Below, piece after piece: positions 11,119-21,708 of a DNA stretch of 64,000 bases. The position numbers and the translations under genes are program-made. Origin of the DNA: Simmondsia chinensis (lineage: Eukaryota > Streptophyta > Magnoliopsida > Caryophyllales > Simmondsiaceae); contig JAGTTD010000001.1 in the NCBI GenBank assembly GCA_018398585.1, positions 12,030,501 through 12,094,500 on the forward strand, written 5' to 3'. The notes below the pieces were generated by a model, which saw nothing but the letters and a program-made list of their open reading frames with translations, had not been told where the DNA came from and ran no database searches. Within the stretch, counting starts at the first letter, position 1. Each line of letters starts with the position of its first letter.

Positions 11119-13331
11119 TGTTGGGAAAAAGTGACTCTAATGTCGACTATTAGGTTCACAGTTCTCAACTATGGTTACTACAAAAGGCACATACTAGAAC
11201 ACTTAGCGTAAGAGACTCTTCCCTCTACCTAAGCCCCTGTCGGAGAGTCACGTTTTGTGACACCTCACCTGCAAGAGCTCCTTGGAATAGAATTATCTCT
11301 ATAAATTCCTTTGCACTAATACCGGTTATTGGAATGAATTTCAAAATTTCTACCTAATTTTATAAAGTTTACGTAACGGAATTCTAAACCTAGGGTTAAT
11401 CTAAAATTCATAATTTTAATCTACAGATCTAATTTTTTAATTTAGATCTACAGGCCTTTTAATCTAATACATTCATAATAATACATAAACTTTAACAGGC
11501 ATAATAACAAATAAATAGAAAAGCGAAAACGAAAAGAAGAAGGAAAGAAAACATACCTAGATTTGCTCCAAATAAAGAAAACTAGAAAATAATAATAATC
11601 TTTAAAATCAAGACCTCGTGATCTTATAAGCAATGACCTCGAGCTACCCGGATGGTGGGCTCCAAAAAAAATTGAACTGAGGAAAGAAAAATTTCAATGA
11701 AAAATTTTCTCTCCAATTAGGTCTTCGAAATAATTCCAGAAACCCAAAAATTTATCTTTCAAATTGAATATCAAACCTTGGAATCGGTACGTCTATGAGC
11801 GAAAACAAACTAAAAAATCAATGTGGGATGCACAAAGATTATTCAAAAATTAGTTTAAACGATGCATTTTGTATTGGGTAAAAATTGAGTGTTTCGCACC
11901 TCTATAAAATGGATAAATTAATTTCGCTAAATATTACTCACGAGATGAATAAAACATAAAAATTAAATCGTGCGCCATGTTTCGCACTTCTATTCATCCC
12001 CTCGTGCATACATGGATACCCAGTGGATGTTGTCGCGCCCTGGTTCGTCAGATCTGAAGCGCACGGATTGTGACCTTGTTACACGCGATTTTATTTTATT
12101 TATTTTTTTTTTTTGCTTTGTTTTCCACATGTAAAACTTCATCTTATGAATATTAATTTTTCCAAAATTATTTTATTTTATAATTTTTATGTTTTATTCA
12201 TCTCGTGAATAATGTTTAGCGAAATTAATTTATCCATTTTATGGATAAATAATTCATCTCATGAATTCTTTAATATTTTTCCAATGGCAATAAATACAGA
12301 GGCTTGCGTAAGAATCTCATGGACAATTTAAATTTAGCTCTAAATGGGTTAAATTAATCATTTCATGAAATAATTTAATTACCATTTAATGAAACTTAAT
12401 TCCACTAAATAAATCTCACTGCACGCCAGACTTAAACCATTTATTCGATATTTCCTTAATAGACTGTATTAATCACAACAACCCCTCCACTAGATATTTA
12501 TGACAAAGGATAAATATAACTATTACCATTATCCTTCTCACAGCTTCTCCATTAGTTACGGACTCGCCCTTCACTGAATAATCCAATTATACTTGAACAT
12601 ATTCATAGTATAAATTCCAAATGTCAAACATTTGGAATACTTTGGCTAAAGTTTTCGAACTATTCAAATATTTGCGAATCAACTAAGGGGACATCGGTAT
12701 CTCATAAGAGATAGTAGAATCCCTATTGAATACCTGATCTTTGTCACACTTCACGTCGCTGTCAAGTGTACGTGGAAATTCAGTCATGCGTTTAGACCTT
12801 ACTTATAGTACATCAAAGTAACTAACACTCCAATGCACAAGTCCATAATACTCTTAGGATTTAGAGTTATCGTTCAAATAGTACAACATGAATCACTCAT
12901 CTCCGATATTAGTTTAGAAACAAGTAATCCACATGGTCCAAGTGAATGTGTCATTCTTATTAAACACACTAATATAATACTTTTGGATCACTATCCACAT
13001 AACCGGGACAAGTTATCTAAAGTGTCATGTTATAGTCTTAGCATACAAGTGGTCCAAACTTGTTTTCGACTACGAATTTTTCGAACAACAATCCATACAA
13101 TTTGTTCGAAATCTATCTGTGGGTTAATATCATAAATCACTTAGAATAAACATGTAAATTGTAGTCTGAGAACTATACCCATCTCATGGATGTTTCCAAA
13201 AAAAAAATCACATGCAGTATAAATGCTCTCTTACACAAATTTAACAAGGAAACGACTGAAATTTTAATTTTATTTATTAATAAAATAATATAAATAGAAT
13301 AAATATGGATTTTAGGATACTATTCCTAACA
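11119..13331 (-). repeat. 5' LTR of copia B (about 2.2 kb)
   Basis: On the minus strand the LTR starts TGTTAGGAATAGTATCC (13331) and ends CCCAACA (11119) beside the primer site. Internal sequence 11391-12752 is colinear with 1-1322. At 2213 bp it is long for a copia LTR, so an old insertion inside it is possible. The sequence just outside (13332 onwards) is unrelated to the element. Confidence 0.72.
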
Positions 13332-13337
13332 CCAACA

Positions 13338-13530
13338 CCTTACTCTCCTAGAGTATCCTACTCTCCTTATCACCTTACTCTCCCGAAGTATGTTACTCTC
13401 CTTAAGTATCCTATTGTTTCAACACGTTACTCTCCTGGAGTATCCTACTCTCCCCATAACCTTACTCTCCCGAACTATTTTACTCTGCCTATGTATCCCA
13501 TTCTCCCAACACCTTACTCTCCCTTGTATA
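13338..13530. repeat. 87-bp tandem duplication rich in TTACTCTCC
   Basis: Two 87-bp units, 13338-13424 and 13425-13511, followed by the start of a third. Each unit itself holds several CTTACTCTCC words, so the duplication grew from a smaller repeat. No coding potential is assigned. Confidence 0.85.
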
Positions 13531-14126
13531 TTTAGATTGGATTTCCTTTTACATGCTTGTACCCATGATTTAATTTTTCCAATTTATTCACATGTTTTAT
13601 TGTGCTTGTAGCCTAGACTACAATACAACAGGTTTTCATGAGTGGTTAGTGGTGAGGTTGTACGCAAAGTTAAGCTTAAATTAGGGGTAACAAACGCAAA
13701 TAAGTAGTGCTATTGAGATAATCCGTGAAACATCTAGAGTGGCTATATGTATTATACCCTTGGGGTAGTTCATTTCCCTAAACTTCAATTATGTATTAAT
13801 GTAGGTTTAGAGCTTATAGCCTAAAACTTTAATGTAATTGTCACGATAAAATGTAATGATGAGATCTTAGTTAGACTAACCTAAATTTTTACGCTAGACT
13901 CTCCTTGATTAATTTGACAACCATAGAATTTGCTACCTGCTTTTGTTAATTTCTTTAACTGTTTAACTCTTCTAACCAAGACCAAATTTTTAACTACTCA
14001 ACAATCACGGAATCTGACATTATACTAATTCTCATTGGATACGACAAATTTATACCTGCAACAGCTATAGCTCTCTCGTATGCTTGCGAGTACACTGTTT
14101 TACACACCTTAAAAACCACATCAAAT
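13531..14126 (+). repeat. Probable 5' LTR end of an Athila/Tat-like gypsy
   Basis: Non-coding sequence that ends directly before a degraded tRNA-Asp-type primer site. It includes a passage like ...GGATACGACAAATTTATACC... and TGCGAGTACACTG, typical of the terminal part of this LTR class. I could not place the LTR start, and no 3' LTR is visible. Confidence 0.45.
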
Positions 14127-14150
14127 TTTTGGTGATGTTGCCGAGGAATT
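14127..14150 (+). other. Degraded gypsy primer-binding site
   Basis: TTTGGTGATGTTGCCGAGGA matches the plant Athila/Tat primer region TGGCGCCGTTGCCGGGGA except at a few positions, mostly C to T or G to A changes. It precedes the gag remnant by about 560 bases. Confidence 0.65.
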
Positions 14151-14689
14151 GGTAGTCAAAGTTTAATTTATTGATTGTCGATTTTTTTTTTTATTTTTTT
14201 TTATTTTTTTTAATTGTTTGTTACTTGTTTACATAGCTCTAGGTTGTGATTCTAGTGTATTGGACTTGCTTTGTAGTGCAAGCACGATATGACACTAACT
14301 TAATTCTATATCGATCCCTTTCGATTCGAAAACGGAGTTCACATAGTCTACCTAGAAGCAGTACATAGCACTAAAGGATTCAACCCTAGTTGGGGTTGAT
14401 TGAGCTATCCCATAGTTGGCATTAGCTACTTTATTATGATTAGGGATCATGTTGTTCCCTCGACTTACGTGGTGGAGACATCTTCTAAAGAGCTTTTGGA
14501 ACCTGTCTCAACTCTCGTGGATCTGTTTTTGGCCTTTTTGTTGAAAACTATGGATCAAATAACAACCACAGTCTTGACTTTAGGGTAAAACTTGAAAACA
14601 AATTGTTGCTGTAAGTCTCCCCAAGTTGTGATTTCACTCCTCGACAGGGACTGAAACTACCATTTAAATTTTAGTTTAGAATTTCTATT

Positions 14690-15620
14690 GTGGTCTCACT
14701 ACATCGAACAAAGATATGGTGAATACTTTCTGCGGGGGAGCATTTAACCAATAGGATAAAGATGAGGCATGGACTCTTTTTAAGCGCCTTAGAGAGTATT
14801 CCCTTGACCAAGCCTCTCCAGCTAGGGTTGAGGAAGTGTACGTGCTATCTACGAGGTAGCACCAAGGGAAAGGCATAGCACTAAAGCTCAAGGTTGTTAG
14901 TAGGAAAATGGACTAGATAATGACCATGCATGCTAATCCTACTAATGTGCATTTGGTTAATGTCACTGAGTCAATTGACTAGCACTAGCCTCTGTGATAT
15001 CTGTTCTAGAGACCATTCTGTTTTTGACTGCCCTTATGCTTCACAATTCCCAGAATTTGCACAAGATCTAGTGTGTGCAGCTCAAGGATACTCGAAAATA
15101 ACAACCCATACTCAAATGCGTACAACACAGGATTATGCTACCACCTTAACTTCTTGTGGTGACTGAATCACAACCAGAACCAACCCATGAGACAAGACGT
15201 GCCTAGTTTTGTTGGTAACACTCACCCTTTTGGTTTCTAGGGAGGGCACCGGTATAGTGCTCCACCTAACGCCTCGATCATGCATGCTAACCTCCCGCCA
15301 TAGGCTCTGAGGTAGATAAGGTCTGAGGAGCATACGCCTCACTTTATGGAGGAAAACACACAACTGATTTAGTCTCATTCACATTCCATATCAAAGTTAG
15401 ATAATCATATAGGACAGCTAGCATGGGCTCTGAATAGGAGAGAGGAAGGGAGACTATCCTGCCAACCTTTCGTGAACCTTAAGGGGTCGACTAGTTTGAA
15501 CTCTGGCCTGTTCAATCACAAGCAAGCTAAGGTTGTGTTTTTCTAGGATGAGGAGAATTTGGGGGAGGTAGAGATTGAGGTTGAGAAGAAGGACGTGATT
15601 CACCTCATACTGACGAAGAT
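14690..15620 (+). pseudogene. Athila/Tat-like gypsy gag remnant
   Basis: Plus-strand reading with several stops: CGGAFNQ and DEAWTLFKRLREYS (about 14735-14800) match the conserved Gag segment AAGGALMNK..DEAWELIEE. Then comes a CDICSRDHSVFDCPY knuckle (about 14995-15045) and, near 15390-15530, ISKLDNHIGQLAWALNRREEG, the region preceding the protease in this clade. The reading frame is broken by at least six stops and one or more shifts. Protease and pol are absent after 15620, so the element is truncated. The spacing from the primer site fits a normal gypsy leader. Confidence 0.65.
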
Positions 15621-15639
15621 TAAATTATAAAATTAAATA

Positions 15640-16131
15640 CAACTTATCTATGTACATTGAATTTCTAGAAATTAATTACGAAAATATTTTATTAAACCAC
15701 AATTATCCGTACACAAGTGAGTTTAATTCATAAAATCAATATAATTAACCTTTTTTTATTTAACTTTCATGAATATGCCCTTAAAAGTATGTATTCAAAC
15801 ACTGAATAATATATATAAGCAACAATCATGTTGCTTCGTAAATATATATTTGCGATTTAAACCAGAAAGAGAAAGGTCGGAGAAGGGACAGGCAGTGGGG
15901 AGGTGATATGGAGGAGACCCATATCCTTGTCCTCTTTGACAGTGCATGCACGCGCGTCCGAAATTGTTTCTAACTCCTTAACCCTCCCTCTTCCTCATCG
16001 GGTGGTCGAGCGTCCAATCTGGTCACTATTTTAAGGGATAAACACACGTGAGAGAGGGAGGGAGAAGGAGGTGATTGTTGTGCTTGTATTTCGTGTTTCT
16101 GTGGTAGGTTTTTGCTGAAACTAAGACTTCT
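15640..16131. other. Unassigned; possible promoter/leader of RRM pseudogene
   Basis: No ORF. Contains a TATA-like ATATATAAGC (about 15812) and a GA-rich stretch at 16045-16070. Its right end is the target of copia C: CTTCT at 16127-16131 is repeated at 18939-18943, so 16131 and 18944 were once adjacent. Whether it drove the gene fragment at 19224 is inference. Confidence 0.4.
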
Positions 16132-16619
16132 TGTTAGGAATATGCCTCAAAATTATATTTTTAGTCGTGAGTCTCGCCATGAGCAAGCCGATCGATCGGG
16201 AGTCTGTTTCTGCGTACCCTAGCTGTTTAGTATATATATGGGTTTAGGGCTTTTGTTTTAGGTATCCAATCATCCAATTAAGAGAGAGCCGCAGTCATTG
16301 AGAGTTTAGAGGGAGTGATTCAGTAATTCTCCATAGGTCTCGTTCAGAGGAAGTGTCGTTGTAATTTTTTCATTATTCATACTCAATAAAGAGTCCCCAT
16401 ATCCACCCGTGGTTTTCTCCCCTCTCAATTGAAGAGGGGTTTCCATGTAAATCTCTGTGTTCTTTATTTGTTCTATTTTACCTTTAGTTTACTTCTCTTA
16501 TTTGTTATAGTACTAGAATCAAATCCAGTTCTTGGGGTGTTAAGTTCCGCATTAAGAAGGTATAAATTTCCTCACAAATTGGTATCAATGCATATCAAAT
16601 TTTTTCGGATTTCCTCACA
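16132..16619 (+). repeat. 5' LTR of copia C (488 bp)
   Basis: Runs from TGTTAGGAATATGCC to TTTCCTCACA. Relative to the 3' LTR it lacks about 110 bases between two GATCGATCGGG words. A TATA-like TATATATGGG is at about 16232. It contains an extra partial repeat of its own end near 16570-16600. Confidence 0.9.
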
Positions 16620-16656
16620 AATTGGTAACAGAGCCTTATTATTTCGATTTGTTACT

Positions 16657-17330
16657 ATGACATCTGTATTTAAATCTGAATTTGAGAAGTTTGGTGGTCA
16701 AGGGAGTTTCAGTTTATGGCAGGTACACGTTAAGGGCCTCTTGACACAGAGTGGCTTGAAAAAAGCTTTAGAAGGAAAAGAGAAGAAACTTGAGAGTTTA
16801 TCTGAAGTACAGTGGGAGGAATTAGACGAAAGGGCTCTTACGGCAATCCAGATGTGTCTTGCCGATGACGTTTTGGCAGAAGTTCTAGAAGTGAAGAGCG
16901 CTAAGGAGTTGTGGGAGAAATTGCAGGATATGTTTTGTTTCAAGTCAGTCTCCAACAAACTTGCAGTTAAGCGTCGGTTGTTCACGTTTCGTATGTCAGA
17001 AGGTACGTCATTTAAGAATCATGTTAATGAATTTAATTTTTTAGTTCAAGAATTAAAGGAGCTTGATGATGCTCCTAAAGATGAAGATTAAGCAATGTTA
17101 TTGTTATGTTCACTCGCTACCTCTTATAGAGGCTTCGTAGAAAGCATGATTTACAGTGGTAAGTCATCTATCACAATTGATGAGGTTAAGAGAAATCTAC
17201 TAAGTAAAGAAAGAGTAGATAAGGAGTTGTTAGACATCAAGACCCATCCTGTAATTACTGTCATAAGAAAGGGCATATTAAGAGAGACTGTTACAAGCTT
17301 AAAAGGAAACTAGAAGCAGATAATAGGTCT
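16657..17330 (+). pseudogene. Copia C gag (UBN2-type), one stop
   Basis: The start at 16657 lies 25 bases past the primer site, as expected. The protein begins MTSVFKSEFEKFGGQGSFSL, the standard copia Gag opening (F.KFDG.NF..W), and continues with WEKLQDMF and KRRLFTFRMSEGTSFKNHV, both typical of UBN2-like Gag. An in-frame TAA after PKDED (17089-17091) interrupts it. The frame resumes with LLLCSLATSYRGFVESMIYS to about 17260, then shifts before a zinc-knuckle remnant (CHKKGH-like, about 17265-17285). The upstream extension to 16429 lies in the LTR and is not part of Gag. The product would be capsid for the element; here it is dead. Confidence 0.8.
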
Positions 17331-17399
17331 AACCAGAGATCCACAGCAGCTAGTGTTATAGTTGAAGATGAGAATGATGGTGATATACTATCTATGTCT

Positions 17400-18240
17400 G
17401 AACCCCAGTCCAGTTTTAGAAATAGTTAGATTTTGGATTTGGGTTGCTCCTTTCATGTTTGTCCCAATCGAGATTGGTTTTTCATGTACGAGTCAATTCA
17501 AGGTGGAGTTGTTTTGATGGGAAAAGATGCTACATGCAAAGTTTTGGGTATATGAACAATTTGTATTAAGATGTTCAATGGCACTATTAAGAATTTGAGC
17601 GATGTTTGTCACATTTCTAATTTCAAGAAGAATCTCATCTTTTTAGGTACTCTTGAGTCACATGAGTACAGGTACACAGTTGAAGGTGGAGTTATGAGGG
17701 TCGTTAAGGGTGCTTTAGTTGTGATTAATGGTAGAAGGGTAGGAACATTATATGAACTTGTTGTTTCCACAGTTGCAAGATCAGTTAAGATATCTTCATC
17801 ATCATAGTTGACAGAACCAAGTATCACAAAGTCAAGGCACTTGAGATTGGATCATTCAGGTGATAAGGGTCTGTCTGAGCTCAGTAAAGGGGCTCGTTGT
17901 GTGGTAAATCTATAGGACTGAAATCTTGTGAACACGACATCTATGGGAAGTAGAAAAGAGCTCGCTTTAAGCAATTCCTGACGAGCAGAGATGTCACGTT
18001 TGATGAGTCTTCATTATTGAATCCACAGAAGATGTTATCCGTTGTTTGGGATTTAGGTCAGGTGAATAAGCCGGAAGGAGTTCAGTTAAGTAACACAGTT
18101 TAGCAGCAGGTGGCTGTTTCAGAAGATGTGTCAAGAGCCAATTCAGAGAAGAAGAAGCTTGGCGTTGCTGATAACCTCACAGATATGTTCACTCAGTTGG
18201 TACCTAGCAGGAAGTTCAAGCATTGCTCGAACCCGGTTAG
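17400..18240 (+). pseudogene. Copia C protease, pre-integrase and pol C-terminus remnants
   Basis: [17 protein letters not shown] (17433-17482) is the aspartic protease active-site region with the catalytic triplet changed from DSG/DTG to DLG. It is followed by LSDVCHISNFKKNLIFLG and GALVVINGRRVGTLYEL (17590-17755), then the HLRLDHSGDKGLSELSKG pre-integrase box (17835-17890). After about 17990 only fragments of the far C-terminus occur, ending in the VPSRKFKH tail near 18220. The central enzyme domains are deleted. Confidence 0.72.
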
Positions 18241-18337
18241 GTTTTCTGTTTTGTTTAGATAACCTCGTGTGTGGGGTGTTTTGTAGAGTAGGTGGAGAAA
18301 TTTTGCTTATGTGTAAATTTGAGTCAAGGTCGAGGTT

Positions 18338-18938
18338 TGTTAGAAATATACCTCAAATTTATGTTTTCAGTCATGAGTCTCGCCGTGAGCAAGCCGATCG
18401 ATCGGGTGGTACAACCGATTGATCGGAGAGCAACACTGGAGAAAAAGTCAAGAAAGGCTACAGAAGAGGGGCCGATTGATCGGCACTGGCCGATCGATCG
18501 GGTCCCCCGATGGATCGGGAGTCTGTTTCCGTGTACCCTAGCCGTTTAGTATAAATATGGGAATAGGGCTTCTGTTTTAGGTATCGAATCATCCAATTAA
18601 GAGAGAGCCGCCATCATTGAGAGTTTAGAGGGAGTGATTCAGTAATTCTCCATAGATCTCGTTCAGAGTAAGTGTCATTGTAATTTTTCCATTATTCATA
18701 CTCAATAAAGAATCTCCATCTCGGCCCGTGGTTTTCTCCCCTTGCAATTGAAGAAGGGTTTCCTCATAAATCTTTGTGTTCTTCGTTTGCTCTCTTTTAC
18801 CTTTTGTTTACTTCTCTTGTTTATTATAGTATTTGAATCGAATCTAGTTCTTAGGGTGCTAAGTTCCGCATTAAGGAGGTATTAATTTCCTCAAAAATTG
18901 GTTTCAGAGCATATCAAATTTGTCCGGATTTCCTCACA
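18338..18938 (+). repeat. 3' LTR of copia C (601 bp)
   Basis: Runs TGTTAGAAATATACC to TTTCCTCACA. It carries a cluster of CGATCGATCGG-like words at about 18394-18515 (at least five, some with T or G variants) that is collapsed to one in the 5' LTR. Confidence 0.9.
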
Positions 18939-19223
18939 CTTCTCTTACCAGATTTTTGATCCTCTTGTTCGTTTGTTCCATTTGATGGTGGGTCAGTTGC
19001 CAACAACTTTGCAGTGGCGGGCTAAGTGGATTCGCTGGGTTGGTTATGTTGAGAACAAATTGTAAGCTTTTCTATCCATCTTTTAGCCGATTTACTTGAT
19101 TCGACTATCTGATTTGTGGTTTTGAGTCAGCTTGGTGGTTTGGGAGTGTTTCTTAAAGTGGTTCTTTATCGGTCAATTGGTGGTTACTGCCCTTGTGTTA
19201 GTTTTTTGAAAACTTGGATTAGA

Positions 19224-20831
19224 ATGACCATGGCTAAGGTATTGCCAGTGTCACTAACTAATGAGAGAGAAGAAGGTGTACATAATAGAAGTGAAAAAGC
19301 CGATGAAGAGGATTTCCTCTTTTTTGTTGATGACTTGGCCAAGAGAATGTCAAATCCCTAGCTTAAGGTTGTATTTTAAGACCAAGGTTGGGTCCCTAAT
19401 GCCTGTAATCCTAAAAAGAGAAGGGCGAAAATACATCTTCCATGCGGCTTTGTTGGATTTTGTATGACGAGGGAAGCTGTCAGGCCATTGCAAAAATGAA
19501 TGGTAGATGGGATGGTCTCAGGATCAAAGTCAATGCCTAATCAGTGAAGAAGATTAACTAATTTAACTTATTATCAACACAACCAAGATCGTAGTGCCCA
19601 TTTCAATCGAGACCCTACCCAAGGCTGGACTTATAGAACATATGGGATGGAAGAACATATGATACAATGATAAACAAAGATCAAGATGTCGCAACAAATG
19701 AGCTTTCAAAGAAGTACTGGGCAGAATAATGGAAGTGATGAGTAGGGTGAAAGCTATTCTACTCCCCTACGAGATCCTTAATCTGGTCAACGAAACCAAC
19801 AAAAGCTTGTGGTGTCTAGTATTAATAAGAATATAGAAACATGGCTGAAACGATCATTAGTTGCTCGCTTTCTTGAAGATGAAACTAGTAGATGACGTCT
19901 TGACTTTTATTATGACACACAATTTGCAAGGATTGGTCCCTGGTGAAATTAATGCAAGAACATTCCTACTATCTTAGGACTCAAATGGAGCATTGGAGTA
20001 CTACCTTGGTCCCATAAAAAGATGCTACTTCATAGCTACACAAAGGAGAGTTCTTCATGTTTAGCTTAAATATGGGGCACATGTATTCAAATTGATGCTA
20101 GAATCTCAGCGATGAGATGTTTAGACAAGGCACGATTGCTTATTAAAACAAGGTCACCAAAAACCATTCAACAGGTGATCCAAATTCAATTCAATGGAGG
20201 ACATGGTTTGATCTTTGTGAAGGAAGGAAATTCGTAAATGCTTCCGGATTACTCTCCTAACTTAATCGTCGCTACCGTTACCACCAAGATAAAGCGAGAA
20301 TAGGCAACATGTAATCTAAGAGAACAAGATGACATCAGGGATAGTAATTGTCCCGGCGTTGTTCTATCATCCTATGTTCTGTAGTCAATGAATGACTCCT
20401 CGAGTATGGAGGCGCAAAGTTCAATTGCTTTCTCCCTCTAGTTACATGCGGCAAGAAGCTTGGGGGATTTTGGAAGATTAAATGTGCCATCGTCAACATT
20501 AGAAAAGGGGAAAAGGATTCACATTGTATCTAATGAGCAATACTTTGTGCCTTCTCGTGAAGATTGTGCGAGTGCACTGGCACTTCACTTTAGTGGACAT
20601 TTTATTGATGTTTAGGTTTGGAGCTCTTAATGCCCTTTGTGCGCTCAGCGATTGCCACACCGTTGGCTTTTGCCTCAAGGCCTTTTTTCAAGGGAGCTTT
20701 TGTCACTACTCAACATCCATCTCTTTGGTAGCCCAACCGTCATTATCCATATCACCTGCAGACCAACGCTATCCTCTTCTCCTACCTTGACATGAGAATC
20801 TTGTGGCCAACACAACTGGGTCTCAAATCCA
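19224..20831 (+). pseudogene. RRM-domain plant gene, 5' part, decayed
   Basis: Starting at the ATG at 19224, a serine/threonine-poor N-terminus leads to FFVDDLAKRMSNP (19318-19358), the first strand of an RRM. The same frame continues through two stops with LKVVF, KKRR, CGFVGF (RNP1-like, about 19440) and EAVRPLQKMNGRWDGLRIKV (about 19470-19530), so a complete RRM is recognisable. Farther on, WLKRSLVARFL (about 19830) and DKARLLIKTRSP (about 20115-20150) match a domain that commonly follows this RRM in plant DUF4283-like multigene families. Multiple frameshifts follow. Copia D truncates it at 20831 and its end reappears at 27115. Function is lost; the family is thought to bind RNA. Confidence 0.6.
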
Positions 20832-21251
20832 TGTTGGAAAAATGATACAAGCTAACCTTTAGTTTTGTAAGGAAGTTGTATCCCACATTAGAAAAATTAC
20901 GTGGGTGATCTTTTTATTAACGGATATATTTACTTTTTGGGGAATAATTTTCCAAGATCCGTTAATAGCCATTCATGGTTATTAATTGTGACTGCTGGAG
21001 ATTTATAAGTAATTAAACTATATAACCGTTGCAATTCATTACGGCCGTTATTTTATCATTGCAATTTACTATGTTCGTTATGATCGCTAGGATTAATGGC
21101 TGATTAAATATAAAATATTATAACAAGGAATTAGAAATTGACTACAATTAAAAAGTAAAGGTAAACTCAAGCAAGTTTGGAAGCACCTACAAATTGTGTC
21201 CGTAAACATTAAACGTTTCTCGTCCCCTGCTGTAGCTCGCTCGCTCGCTCG

Positions 21252-21284
<33 letters not shown>

Positions 21285-21708
21285 ACAGTACATAGAAACC
21301 CTTGTTCCTCTGCTCCATTTGCTTCGTGCTCTCTTCAGATTGTCTATCCGGTGCCTAAAAATTCACCGCCGATCACCATGCCGTCAACGAATATTCTTCT
21401 TGAGGAGCCAATTTGCATGGCGTCAATCTTTCTCGACCTCTCTCCTCATTCTCGACCTTTCTCTCTTTCTCCTCAGATTTGGGGAAAGTTCAAGGTACTC
21501 CTACCCCGCTATTAACGAGTGCACGTTAAGAATCGGATCACGTTAAGCCTGGAGGACGGCAATTGGTTACTGTATGCACCGAAGCAGTGGCAAAATCGTC
21601 TTTTAGGACAGTGGTCTCTACCACGGCGCGATATAATCGCTTTTCTAAGATCTTTCTAATGCTCTCTTCTTCGATGCTATGATTGAATTTTCGTCAATTT
21701 TTTTAACA
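20832..21708 (+). repeat. 5' LTR of copia D, with CTCG/CT microsatellite
   Basis: 877 bases, TG...CA. Contains a (CTCG)n(CT)n tract at 21235-21284 absent in this length from the 3' LTR (26663-26682), so the microsatellite has expanded or shrunk since insertion. ORFs through the tract (RERERE or SLSLSL) are not genes. Confidence 0.85.

Larger units (their letters stand above)
16132..18938 (+). mobile_element. Copia element C, pol-deleted, with perfect target duplication
   Basis: Complete boundaries: target duplication CTTCT (16127-16131 and 18939-18943), LTRs 16132-16619 and 18338-18938 with TG...CA ends, primer site TGGTAACAGAGCC at 16623, gag ORF, protease and GAG-pre-integrase pieces, and a purine-rich AGGTGGAGAAA (about 18289) before the 3' LTR. 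Only the extreme C-terminal pol segment remains (NLTDMFTQLVPSRKFKH, about 18170-18220); integrase core, RT and RNase H are deleted between about 17990 and 18150. It cannot move on its own. The preserved target duplication indicates a simple insertion. Confidence 0.9.

Noticed and set aside
16429..16656. 76-residue N-terminal extension of the copia C gag ORF
   Set aside because: It lies within the 5' LTR and primer site; the canonical Gag start is the ATG at 16657.
21093..21546. ORFs with RERERE or SLSLSL repeats
   Set aside because: They are translations of the CTCG/CT microsatellite in the copia D LTR and have no homologue in the second LTR at the same length.
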